Of a stretch of DNA of 64,000 bases, positions 53,127 to 61,438 are shown one piece after another. The DNA comes from Planctomycetota bacterium. GTDB lineage: Bacteria > Planctomycetota > B15-G4. The first letter of the stretch is position 1. The number at the start of each line of letters is the position of its first letter. The notes below the pieces were generated by a model. It made no database searches and had not been told where the DNA came from. It was given only the letters and a program-made list of their open reading frames with translations. The DNA lies in the NCBI GenBank assembly GCA_029259715.1, contig JAJDEP010000013.1:1-64000 (forward strand). The letters run 5' to 3'. The position numbers were made by a program, and so were the translations under genes.

Positions 53127-53879
53127 TCATGGTGTCAGGCGGTAGCCGGTCCCGCGCACGGTGTGGATGTAACGCGGGTTCTTTGGATCGGGCTCGAGCA
53201 GCCGACGCAGCCGCACGATGAAGTTGTCGATGGTGCGCGTGGTGGGGAAGGCGTCGTAACCCCACACGCGTTGCAGGATGTCGGCCCGGGACACGACCTC
53301 GCCCGGGCGCTCGGCCAGGCAGCGCAGGATCATGGTCTCCTTCTCGGAGAGGCTCAGCTCCCGCTCACCGATGCGGGCCGTGAAGCCCCGGAAGTCGACC
53401 ACCGCCTCGCCCAGCCGCAGCTCCTCGCCGGCCGACGAGCCCGCCTCGAACCACTCCGTGCGCCGAAGGATCGCCGCCACCCGCAGGATCAGCTCGGACA
53501 GGTCGAAGGGCTTGCCCAGGTAGTCGTCGCCGCCGGCCTGCAGTCCGCGCACGCGATCGTCGGTGCTGCTGCGCGCCGTGAGGAACAGGATCGGCACCCG
53601 GTTGCCCTCGCCCCGCAGGGTCTCGCAGACGGTGAAGCCGTCCATGCGCGGGAGCATCACGTCGAGCAGCACGAGCTGCGGCGTCGCAGCCCGGATGCGC
53701 TCGAGGGCGGCCACACCATCGCCCACCACCTCCACGTCGTAGCCCTCGATCTCGAGGTTGTCGGCCACCACCTCGGCCAGGTGCGCCTCGTCCTCGACGA
53801 TGAGGATGCGGGCGGCCTGCGACGAGCCGTCTGCGGGTTTGCCGTCTGCGGGTCTGCCGCTCATGGGGGTCTTGGTCAT
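53127..53879 (-). CDS. OmpR/PhoB-family response regulator
   Basis: 250 residues. The receiver domain has the acidic pair in 'ILIVEDEAH', the phospho-acceptor Asp in 'LVLLDVMLPRMDG' and the Lys in 'DDYLGKPFDLSEL'. A winged-helix DNA-binding domain follows ('RTIDNFIVRLRRLL', 'YIHTVRGTGYRLTP'). The first 20 residues hold a duplicated 'PADGKPADG'. The start overlaps the kinase stop (ATGA), so sensor and regulator are made together. Being inside the heme operon, it probably controls heme genes, perhaps through the direct repeat upstream of hemA (inference). Confidence 0.93.
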   Translation of the reverse strand: MTKTPMSGRPADGKPADGSSQAARILIVEDEAHLAEVVADNLEIEGYDVEVVGDGVAALERIRAATPQLVLLDVMLPRMDGFTVCETLRGEGNRVPILFLTARSSTDDRVRGLQAGGDDYLGKPFDLSELILRVAAILRRTEWFEAGSSAGEELRLGEAVVDFRGFTARIGERELSLSEKETMILRCLAERPGEVVSRADILQRVWGYDAFPTTRTIDNFIVRLRRLLEPDPKNPRYIHTVRGTGYRLTP

Positions 53880-54886
53880 GGGGCCACCTTAGAATCCGGA
53901 GCCCGGGCGCCGCCGGCCAGGGGCAGGGTGACGGTGACACAGGTGCCGCCACCCTCCAGTCCGTCGTTCACTGCAACCTTGCCCCGATGGGCCCGGACGA
54001 ACTCGTCCACCAGGTAGAGGCCCAGACCCACGCCCGGCTGATCGCGCACGTCCTCGTCCTGGCCGCGCACGAAGGGCTGCAGGATCGTCTGGGGGTCGAC
54101 GCCCCGCAGACCCGGCCCGTGGTCGCGCACGGCCAGCACGGCGAAGCGCCCCTCGGCCCGCACCGACACGTGCACCCGCGGCTGCTCACCGCCGTACTTG
54201 ACCGCATTCGAGACCAGGTTCTCGAGCACCTTGTCGAGGGCGCCGGCGTCAGCGCGCACCAGCGTGGGCCGCGTCACCGCCAACTCGAAGGCGACCCCCG
54301 TCCCGACGTGGCGGTTGCCCTGGCGCTCGACGCAGCGCTCGGCGAGTTCGCCGAGGTCGACGTCCTGCAGGGCCACGGTCACGCCCTCGGTGGTGAGGCG
54401 TCGAGTGGAGAGCAGATCGTCCACCAGCTCGCCCAGGCGATCGAGGTCCTGCCCGGCGTGGCGCAGGTAGCGCTGCTGCTTCTCCCCGTCCACGCGACCG
54501 AGCCGGATGGAATCGATGTACAGGCGCACCGACGCCAGCGGGCTGCGCAGCTCGTGGGTGACCGCCGAGAGGAAGTTGCGCTGCTGGCGGGCCGCCGCCA
54601 TCTCGCGCCGCAGCGAGCGGATCACGAAGGTCACGCTGGCCAGGAGCAGGATGCCGAGGAAGGCGGTTTCGGCCGCGAACATGTAGAAACGTCGCTCCGT
54701 CTCGGCCGTCAGCACGGCGGTCTGGTGGGCATCGAGGGGCGCACCGGCCTCGGCGAACAGTCGCTCGAACAACTCCCCCTCCTGGGAGAAGAAGTACACC
54801 CACCACCCCACCAGGGTCGCGTAGAGCAGCACGATGACCCCGTACAGAGCGAGCGAGAGCTGCAGCCAGCGGGCGCGTGCCGTCAC
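53876..54886 (-). CDS. Sensor histidine kinase within heme operon
   Basis: 336 residues. Two membrane segments ('SLALYGVIVLLYATLVGWWV' and 'AFLGILLLASVTFVIRSL') flank an extracytoplasmic part of only about 40 residues. An HisKA domain follows with the phospho-acceptor in 'VTHELRSPLAS', then the HATPase domain: N-box 'NLVSNAVKYGG', G1 'DHGPGL' and G2 'GVGLGLYLVDE'. The tiny sensing loop suggests that it senses within or near the membrane. GTG at 54886 overlaps the hemL stop as GTGA; the longer ORF lies inside hemL. The signal is unknown; heme, an intermediate, oxygen or redox state are candidates. Confidence 0.92.
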   Translation of the reverse strand: MTARARWLQLSLALYGVIVLLYATLVGWWVYFFSQEGELFERLFAEAGAPLDAHQTAVLTAETERRFYMFAAETAFLGILLLASVTFVIRSLRREMAAARQQRNFLSAVTHELRSPLASVRLYIDSIRLGRVDGEKQQRYLRHAGQDLDRLGELVDDLLSTRRLTTEGVTVALQDVDLGELAERCVERQGNRHVGTGVAFELAVTRPTLVRADAGALDKVLENLVSNAVKYGGEQPRVHVSVRAEGRFAVLAVRDHGPGLRGVDPQTILQPFVRGQDEDVRDQPGVGLGLYLVDEFVRAHRGKVAVNDGLEGGGTCVTVTLPLAGGARAPDSKVAP

Positions 54887-56265
54887 GCGGGGCTCCCATC
54901 GCCGACGCGGTCCCCGGAGGTCTCGCTCGAATTCGGCATGCCCGCTCTTGGGTCGATCGCCTTTGGGTCCATCACCGTCGGAACGGCATCGGCGAATGCC
55001 GCGATCACGGCGTCGATGGACGCCTCGTCGTGGGCCGTCGACACGAAGGCCACTTCGTAGGCCGAGGGCGCCATCCACACGCCGCGATCGAGCATGGCCC
55101 GGTGCAGGCGTCCGTAGCGCTCGGCCGACTCGGGACGGATCTTGTGGAACGCCCGGGGCGTCTCGCCATCCTGCAGGCACAGCCACAGGATCGAACCGAC
55201 CCGAGCCACCGTGCCCGGCACGCCGGCCTGCGCCAACCCCCGCTCGAGGCCGGCCTGCAGCCGCGCCCCCAGCTCGTCGAGGCGTTCGTAGGTGCCGTCC
55301 TCGCTGAGCACGTCGAGGGTCGCGATGCCCGCGGCCATGGCCACAGGATTCCCCGACAGCGTGCCGGCCTGATAGACGGGGCCGTCGGGCGTGAGCTGAT
55401 CCATCAGCGCGGCGGGCCCGAGGTAGGCGCCCACGGGCATGCCGCCGCCGACGATCTTCCCCACCGTGACGAGGTCGGGCGTGATGCCCGTGCGTTGCGT
55501 CATGCCTCCCGGGCCGACCCGGAATCCGGAGATGACCTCGTCGAACAGCAACAGCGCGCCGTGCTGGGTGGTCAGCTCGCGCAGGTGCTGCAGGAACTCG
55601 AGGCGCTGGACCAGCAGGCCGGCGTTGGCGGGGAGCGGCTCGATGGCCACCAGGGCGATCTCGTCACCCTTCTCGGCGAAGAGCTGTTCGGCCGCCGCCA
55701 CGTCGTCGAGGGGCAGGACCTCGGTGAGTGCCGTGAAGGCCTCGGGCACGCCCGCCGAGCTGGGCGTGCCGAAGGTCGCGAGTCCCGAGCCCCCCTTCAC
55801 CAGCAGCGGGTCGGCGTGGCCGTGGTAGCAGCCGTCGAACTTGACGATGCGCGAGCGGCCGGTGGCGCCGCGCGCCAGGCGCACCGCGCTCATGCAGGCC
55901 TCGGTGCCGCTGGAGGTGAAGCGCACGCGGTCGGCCAGCGGGTAGCGCTCGAGGATCCGCTCGGCCAGCGCGATCTCGCCCGGGCAGGTCGCTCCGAACG
56001 TCATGCCGTCGCGCACGGCCGCCTCCACCGCCGCCACCACGCGTGGGTGGGCGTGGCCGAGGATGAGCGGTCCCCACGAACCGACCATGTCGATGTAACG
56101 GCGGCCTTCGACGTCCGTCACCGTAGCGCCCGCCCCCTTGGCGACGAGGGGCGGGTCGCCGGGCACGGCGCCGAACGCACGCACCGGGCTCGACACGCCC
56201 CCCGGCATGACTTGTCGCGACCGTGCCAGCAGGTCCTGGTGTGAGCGTTCCGGCTCGGAGGTCAT
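54883..56265 (-). CDS. hemL: Glutamate-1-semialdehyde 2,1-aminomutase
   Basis: 460 residues, class III PLP aminotransferase fold. It isomerises glutamate-1-semialdehyde to 5-aminolevulinate, second step of the C5 pathway. Motifs include 'PGGVSSPVRAFGAVPGDPP' near the start, 'SSGTEACMSAVRLARG', 'LLLFDEVISGFRVG' and the PLP Lys in 'DLVTVGKIVGGGMPVG'. The start overlaps the hemB stop (ATGA) and the stop overlaps the histidine kinase start (GTGA). Confidence 0.95.
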   Translation of the reverse strand: MTSEPERSHQDLLARSRQVMPGGVSSPVRAFGAVPGDPPLVAKGAGATVTDVEGRRYIDMVGSWGPLILGHAHPRVVAAVEAAVRDGMTFGATCPGEIALAERILERYPLADRVRFTSSGTEACMSAVRLARGATGRSRIVKFDGCYHGHADPLLVKGGSGLATFGTPSSAGVPEAFTALTEVLPLDDVAAAEQLFAEKGDEIALVAIEPLPANAGLLVQRLEFLQHLRELTTQHGALLLFDEVISGFRVGPGGMTQRTGITPDLVTVGKIVGGGMPVGAYLGPAALMDQLTPDGPVYQAGTLSGNPVAMAAGIATLDVLSEDGTYERLDELGARLQAGLERGLAQAGVPGTVARVGSILWLCLQDGETPRAFHKIRPESAERYGRLHRAMLDRGVWMAPSAYEVAFVSTAHDEASIDAVIAAFADAVPTVMDPKAIDPRAGMPNSSETSGDRVGDGSPA

Positions 56266-57236
56266 CGCAGCCAGCCCTCTGCCAGCGCTTCGCGCGCGTG
56301 ATAGCTGATGATCAGGTCGGCCCCGGCCCGCGCCATCGAGCCGAGGATCTCGGACACCATGGCGGCCTCGTCCACCCAGCCCTTCTCGGCCGCCGCCTTC
56401 ACCATGGAGTATTCGCCGGACACGTTGTAGGCCGCCAACGGCAGCAGGCTGCGCTCGGAGATCTCGGCGATCACGTCGAGGTAGGCCAGCGCCGGCTTGA
56501 CCATCAACATGTCGGCGCCCTCGGCCTCGTCGAGCAGGCTCTCGAGCACGGCCTGGCGACGGTTGCGCGGGTCGAGCTGGTAGCTCTTGCGGTCGCCGGC
56601 TTTCGGCGCGCTGGCGGCGGCGTCGCGGAAGGGCCCGTAGAACGCCGAGGCGAACTTGGTCGAGTAGGAGAGGATCGCCGTGTCCTGGAAGCCCTTCTCA
56701 TCGAGGGCGTGGCGGATGGCCTCGACGCGCAGGTCCATCATGTCGCTGGGCGCCACGACGTCAGCGCCGGCCTGCGCGTGCGCCACGGCCATGGCCTCCA
56801 GCAGGGGCAGCGTCTCGTCGTTGAGCACGTTCCCGTCACGCAGGACGCCGCAATGACCGTGGTCCATCGAACCGCACAGGCACACGTCCGTCATGACCAG
56901 CAAGCGGTCACCGTAGGCGCCTTTCAAGGCCTCCACGGCCCGAGGCACGAGTCCCTCCCGATCGACGGCCGCCGAGGCCCTGTCGTCCTTGGACGCATCG
57001 TCGAACACGCCGAAGAGCAGCACCGACGAGAGCCCGGCGTCGACGTCGCGGTCGATCTCGTCCACGAGGCGCTCGATCCCCGTGCGCTCGATCCCCGGCA
57101 TGGACGGCACCGGCTCGCTCCCGCCCCCCTCCATGACGAAGTGCGGTTGGATCAGCTGCGAGGCGTGCAGGTGCGTCTCGGCTACGGCCTCGCGCAGGGC
57201 GGGCGATCGACGCAGGCGGCGGGGGCGGCGGGTCAT
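56262..57236 (-). CDS. hemB: Delta-aminolevulinic acid dehydratase (porphobilinogen synthase)
   Basis: 324 residues. It condenses two 5-aminolevulinates to porphobilinogen. The zinc-type site 'VCLCGSMDHGHCG' carries the three Cys ligands, and the Schiff-base lysines lie in 'SYSTKFASAFYGPFRD' and 'LMVKPALAYLDV'. A substrate-loop segment 'RRLRRSPALREAV' is at the N-terminus. ATG at 57236 overlaps the HemC-HemD stop; the longer ORF is a different-frame run over hemD. Confidence 0.96.
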   Translation of the reverse strand: MTRRPRRLRRSPALREAVAETHLHASQLIQPHFVMEGGGSEPVPSMPGIERTGIERLVDEIDRDVDAGLSSVLLFGVFDDASKDDRASAAVDREGLVPRAVEALKGAYGDRLLVMTDVCLCGSMDHGHCGVLRDGNVLNDETLPLLEAMAVAHAQAGADVVAPSDMMDLRVEAIRHALDEKGFQDTAILSYSTKFASAFYGPFRDAAASAPKAGDRKSYQLDPRNRRQAVLESLLDEAEGADMLMVKPALAYLDVIAEISERSLLPLAAYNVSGEYSMVKAAAEKGWVDEAAMVSEILGSMARAGADLIISYHAREALAEGWLR

Positions 57237-58894
57237 GGGCTCTGCTCCGCAAGGCGGGTGGACGAAGGGGTGACGAGGGCGGCCAAGGCGGCCACGGCGG
57301 CTTCGCTGCGATCGGACCCGGCCGCGAGGGGCAGGCGCGGCAGCCCGAGGGCGTCGAGGGTCGCCGCGGTGGTGGCCCCGAGGGCGAGGCGCCGTCGCGG
57401 ACCGTCGGACTCGAGGCCCAGGGCGTGGCAGACGGTGACGGCGGACGGGCTCATGTACACGCGCACCTCGAGCGGTCCCGATGCATCCGCGCCGCCGGAG
57501 CGGCACGGCACGGCGCGGTAGACCTCCAGCCGGCGCACGGTGGCGCCGCGGGCCTCCAGCGTGGTGGGCAGATCGGGCAGGGCGTCCTCCCCGCAGGGGA
57601 ACAACACACGGGCGCCGGATGCCAGCGGCAACGCCGCCGCCAGTTCGGCCGCGCCGGCGCTGCCCACGTGATCGGCGCTCCACCCACCCTCGGCGAGGAC
57701 ACCAGCCGTCGACGCCCCCACGGCGGCAACGCGAACGCCGGCCGGAGAACATCGCCCGGCGAGGGCTCGGGCGGCGGCGCGACTCGTGACCGCCACCCAG
57801 TCGCCGGCCTTCAAGTCGGCCAGCAACGCGTCGAGCGCGGCCACGCCCGCCGGCACCGCCTCGATCTCCAGCACCGCGCGGTGGACGACGTCGGCGCCGA
57901 GCCCCGCCAGGCGGGCACCGAGGGCCGTGCCCCCGGACGACACGCCGACGAGTTCGACGCTGCATCCCGCCAGCGGACCGGCGCCGGTCGGGCGCCCTGA
58001 GACCAGGTCCTCCCACGCGACGTCGACGGCGGCCTGCGGGTCGCGGCCGACACCGCGCGCCCAGCGGGCCGGCAGCCCCCGGCTCGGGCAGTCGGCACCG
58101 GCGAAGAGGTGCGCCGCCCAGCCCGCGTCCGTCTTCGTCACTTGGGCGCCCAGGGGCAGATTGCAGCCGCCGCCCGCCCGTTGCAGCAGCGAGCGTTCGG
58201 CGACGACGGCGTCGGCGGTCTGTTGGTCGTGCAAGCGCCGGTGCATCAGGGCGCTCACGGCCTCGTCGTCGACGCGGGTCTGCACCGCGAGGGCGCCCTG
58301 GGCCGGCGCCGGCACGAAGCTCTCGGGCGGCAGCTCCGCCACCACGAGGCCCGAGAGGTCGAGCTCCAGGCGCCTCACGCCGGCCGCCGCCAGGACCACG
58401 GCGTCATACGCGCCGGCCCGCAGCTGCTCCACCCGCGTCGGCACGTTGCCCCGCAGGTGCTCGGGTTTCAGGTCCGGACGCAGGGCGACCAGTTGGGCCC
58501 GGCGCCGCGGCGCGCTCGTGCCGACCCGGGCGCCGACCTTGATCGGCAGCAGGGGCGCGTCGACGTCGTGCGCCGCCGGCGACATGATCAGCAACTCGGC
58601 GCTCGGACCCCGCACGGGGATGGCGGACACCGTCAGGCGGGGCGGGTTCTCGGTGGCCAGGTCCTTGTGGCTGTGCACCGCAAGATCGACCGATCCGTCC
58701 AGCAGCGACTGCTCGATCTCCGCCGTGAAGAAGGCCTTGCCGTCGACCTGCGTGAGCGGGATGTCCGTGATGCGATCGCCGCGGGTCTTGATCACGACGA
58801 TCTCGGTCTCGGCCTCGGGCGCCAGCCAACCGCTCACCGTGTGCGCCTGCCAGAGGGCGAGATCGCTCCCGCGTGTTCCCAGGCGCACCTTCAC
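57233..58894 (-). CDS. hemCD: HemC-HemD fusion: hydroxymethylbilane synthase / uroporphyrinogen III synthase
   Basis: 553 residues, about twice the length of HemC alone. The first 310 residues are HemC: 'LGTRGSDLALWQA', 'DLAVHSHKDLATENP' and the dipyrromethane-cofactor Cys in 'RAGGGCNLPLGA'. The last 240 residues fit HemD, a poorly conserved bilobal fold ('GDWVAVTSRAAARALAG', 'VAAVGASTAGVLAEGGW', 'VRVYMSPSAVTVCHALG'). The fused enzyme would pass unstable hydroxymethylbilane straight to ring closure. GTG at 58894 overlaps the hemA stop. No stop or start lies between the two parts, so this is a true fusion. Confidence 0.9.
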   Translation of the reverse strand: MKVRLGTRGSDLALWQAHTVSGWLAPEAETEIVVIKTRGDRITDIPLTQVDGKAFFTAEIEQSLLDGSVDLAVHSHKDLATENPPRLTVSAIPVRGPSAELLIMSPAAHDVDAPLLPIKVGARVGTSAPRRRAQLVALRPDLKPEHLRGNVPTRVEQLRAGAYDAVVLAAAGVRRLELDLSGLVVAELPPESFVPAPAQGALAVQTRVDDEAVSALMHRRLHDQQTADAVVAERSLLQRAGGGCNLPLGAQVTKTDAGWAAHLFAGADCPSRGLPARWARGVGRDPQAAVDVAWEDLVSGRPTGAGPLAGCSVELVGVSSGGTALGARLAGLGADVVHRAVLEIEAVPAGVAALDALLADLKAGDWVAVTSRAAARALAGRCSPAGVRVAAVGASTAGVLAEGGWSADHVGSAGAAELAAALPLASGARVLFPCGEDALPDLPTTLEARGATVRRLEVYRAVPCRSGGADASGPLEVRVYMSPSAVTVCHALGLESDGPRRRLALGATTAATLDALGLPRLPLAAGSDRSEAAVAALAALVTPSSTRLAEQSP

Positions 58895-60159
58895 GCTTCG
58901 CCCCCACTGTTGCCGTCGCCGCCGTCCTCTTCGTCGTGTTCCCCGTGACCGTTGCTCGACATGTCCGTCGCGAGCTGCTTCAGCGCGGAGATGGGCAGGT
59001 GCATGAGCCGCTTGAAGGTGGAGCGGGCCCAGCGCTCGACGGCCGCGCGATCGGGGTCGTCGAGATGGGCCAGGCGCCCGGTCAGCAGGCCCGCGAGTTC
59101 GCGATCGAGGATCTCGTTCGTGGCCTCCTGCAGGTCGCTCACCGCCGGCGCCGCGGCGGACTCGCCCACCCGCCGGGAGAACACCTCCACCTTCTCGTCG
59201 ACGAGGCGCTCGGCGCTGCCGGCCGCGTCGAGGCGCAGCAGGCGGTTGTGCTCGGCGGCGGCGCGCAGGTCGTCGATGCCGACGTAGATCACGGTGCCGC
59301 CGCCCACCGTCTCGATGTCCCGGGGCACGGCGAGGTCGATGGCGATGAGCGGACGGCCCGACGGCGTGAGCCGCGCGAGGTTCGCCACCGCGCGGGCGTC
59401 GAGCACGGCGGCCGGGCTGCCGGTGGCGCTGAGCACGGCATCGACGGGGTGGCGGCCCGCGGCGAAGTCCTCCAGCGACACGGCCTGGGCCGCGCACTCG
59501 GCGGCCAGCGCCCGCCCGCGCTCGGTGGTGCGGTTGGCGATGAAGGCCGGGGCGAAGCCGGCGTCGCCGAGCACCCGCGCGAGCAGGTTGCCCATGCGTC
59601 CGGCCCCCACCACCCCCACCACGGGCGGTCCGGCGTCGACGGCCGCCTCGAGCCGGCGCGCCAACTCGGAGACGGCCAGGCTCACCACCGAGACAGGGTG
59701 GCGTGCCAGGTCGGTCTCGCTGCGCACGCGCTTGCCCACCGCGAGGGCGTGGTGGAACAGCGGGCTGAGCAGCGGTCCCACGAGCCCCATGTCCGCCGAG
59801 TGACCATAGGCCTCGCGCACCTGGGCCACGATCTGGTCCTCGCCGATGACGAGCGAGTCGAGGGATGCCGCCACCCGGAACAGGTGCCGCGCGGCCTCGC
59901 GCCCGACGTGCAGGCGCAGGCCGGGGCACGCCAGGCTGCGGGCCAGGACGTCGAGGTCGGCCTCACCGGGCGGCTCGCCCTCCTCGCGCGCGTAGATCAC
60001 CTCGACGCGATTGCACGTGGCCAGGAAGACCAGCTCCGACGCGCCGAGGGCGTCGGCGAGATCGCGCAGCGCCTTGTCGTCCGCCGGGCGGACGACTTGC
60101 TGCAACCCCTCCACGTTCGTGCCGTGGATGGAGAGTCCGGCGATGGCGATGCGGTCCAT
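58891..60159 (-). CDS. hemA: Glutamyl-tRNA reductase
   Basis: 422 residues. It reduces glutamyl-tRNA to glutamate-1-semialdehyde with NADPH, the committed step of the C5 route. The catalytic Cys is in 'FLATCNRVEVIYA' and the Rossmann motif is 'VGVVGAGRMGNLLARVLG'. A helical dimerisation domain ends the protein. First gene of the heme operon: TAGACT stands 9 nt before the ATG, with a direct repeat in the -35 region. Confidence 0.95.
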   Translation of the reverse strand: MDRIAIAGLSIHGTNVEGLQQVVRPADDKALRDLADALGASELVFLATCNRVEVIYAREEGEPPGEADLDVLARSLACPGLRLHVGREAARHLFRVAASLDSLVIGEDQIVAQVREAYGHSADMGLVGPLLSPLFHHALAVGKRVRSETDLARHPVSVVSLAVSELARRLEAAVDAGPPVVGVVGAGRMGNLLARVLGDAGFAPAFIANRTTERGRALAAECAAQAVSLEDFAAGRHPVDAVLSATGSPAAVLDARAVANLARLTPSGRPLIAIDLAVPRDIETVGGGTVIYVGIDDLRAAAEHNRLLRLDAAGSAERLVDEKVEVFSRRVGESAAAPAVSDLQEATNEILDRELAGLLTGRLAHLDDPDRAAVERWARSTFKRLMHLPISALKQLATDMSSNGHGEHDEEDGGDGNSGGEA

Positions 60160-60216
60160 AGCGCCGGAAGTCTAGCCCGCCGCGAGGCCCTGACTGTCAC
60201 GGCAATGTCACGGCGG
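60160..60216 (-). promoter_or_regulatory. hemA promoter with PhoB-like phased direct repeat
   Basis: On the gene strand the order is GCCGTGACA-TT-GCCGTGACA, then 20 nt, TAGACT, 9 nt and ATG. The two 9-mers (plus-strand TGTCACGGC at 60195 and 60206) are offset by exactly 11 bp, about one helical turn, as in sites bound by dimers of OmpR/PhoB-family regulators. GTGACA also resembles a -35 hexamer, so part of the signal may be the core promoter. Confidence 0.5.
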
Positions 60217-60262
60217 CGCGGTCCGGCGCGAGCACGCCCGTCTGCGGCCCTTACGCGCCGCT

Positions 60263-61438
60263 CTATTCGCCGAGCATCTCGGCGACGTGCGGCTCGAGCA
60301 GTTCCGCCAGGGCGGCATGGCCGGCGACGTTGAGGTGGTAGTCCTTGAGCCAGTAGAGCGGCCTGTCGGGCCGGCTGCGGGCGGCGAGACCCGGGGTGGC
60401 GTCGAAGGTGCGGACGCCCTGCTCATCCAGCGCGGCCATGACACGCCGGGCCAGAGCGAGGCTCGCGCCGAACTGCTCCTCCGTCAGCTGCAGCTTCTCG
60501 AGCAGGGTGCGGTGCAGCTCGCGGTCGTCGTCGACGTCGACGTGGGGCTTGCTGGGCAGCAGCACCACCATGAACGGGATCTGCCGCTCGGCGCAGATCG
60601 ACGCCATCTCGTCGTAGCACTCCATCACCGCCGAAAAGGTCAGCTCGATCTCGGCCGGGAAGTGCTTGAGGCGGTAGGGCTGGTTGTAGCCGTTGCCGAT
60701 GATGGTCCGGCCCCAGCGGTCGTTGTCGCTGCCGATCGAGTCGACGGCGGCCGTGAGCACCTCGCGATAGGACTCGGGAAAGGTCGGGCGCTCGCGCTTG
60801 TTGAAGAAGTCGGCCACGCCCGTGACGCCGCCGAAGTCGTTGCCGCTGAAGAGCACGGCGATGAAGGCGTCGGGCTGCAGCTCGAGGGCGTTGCGCAGCA
60901 CGCCGATGTGGTTGTAGGGGTGGCTGGCCCCGATGCCCGCATTGATCACGTCATAGGGGCGTTCGGTTCCCGTCGCCTGCTTCGATGCCGCGCGCAGGCT
61001 GTGCTCGAGCACGTTCACGAACGACTCCCGGTTCCACACGAAGCCCTCGGTGTGCGAGTCGCCCGTCACGAGGATGCGCGGTCCCCGCTTCTCGACGAGC
61101 GTCGGCTGGTCCTCGCGGTAGCCGCGGTTGTTCGTCTTCAGGCGCAGCTTGCGCCGGGGGTGCTCGGGCCAGGGATGGGTGTGGTCCGCGTCCGGCAGCA
61201 GCGCGATGTACGACTGCGGGTCGTAGCGGTGGCGCGGCGTCTTGCGCACGGAGAGGCAGGCGAACAACCGCACCGCCACCTCCTCGGTGAGCACGTCGCC
61301 CTCGAATTGCGCCGGGCTGACGAAGTCGCTGGGCGACCCCTCCGGACTGCAGGCCGCAACGAGCAGCGCGGCCGCCAGCAAGGCCGACAGCAGGGTCGCC
61401 GACGGGAGGGCCGACCCGACCGCCGCGAAACGGCTCAC
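60263..61438 (-). CDS. SGNH-fold lipoprotein
   Basis: 391 residues. A lipoprotein signal ('LLSALLAAALLVAAC') is followed by an SGNH-like domain: Ser in 'ILVTGDSHTEGF', 'NAGIGASHPYNHIG' for the Gly block, Asn in 'VLFSGNDFGG' and the catalytic Asp-x-x-His near the end ('LKDYHLNVAGH'). GTG at 61438 overlaps the upstream decarboxylase stop as GTGA. It is more divergent than the SGNH pair at 16.2-18.7 kb. Probably an envelope-anchored esterase or acyl-transfer enzyme; substrate unknown. Confidence 0.8.
   Translation of the reverse strand: MSRFAAVGSALPSATLLSALLAAALLVAACSPEGSPSDFVSPAQFEGDVLTEEVAVRLFACLSVRKTPRHRYDPQSYIALLPDADHTHPWPEHPRRKLRLKTNNRGYREDQPTLVEKRGPRILVTGDSHTEGFVWNRESFVNVLEHSLRAASKQATGTERPYDVINAGIGASHPYNHIGVLRNALELQPDAFIAVLFSGNDFGGVTGVADFFNKRERPTFPESYREVLTAAVDSIGSDNDRWGRTIIGNGYNQPYRLKHFPAEIELTFSAVMECYDEMASICAERQIPFMVVLLPSKPHVDVDDDRELHRTLLEKLQLTEEQFGASLALARRVMAALDEQGVRTFDATPGLAARSRPDRPLYWLKDYHLNVAGHAALAELLEPHVAEMLGE

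Noticed and set aside
57233-59929. 898-aa ORF covering hemCD and part of hemA
   Set aside because: The extra N-terminus is antiphase to hemA; GTG at 58894 overlapping the hemA stop marks the real start.
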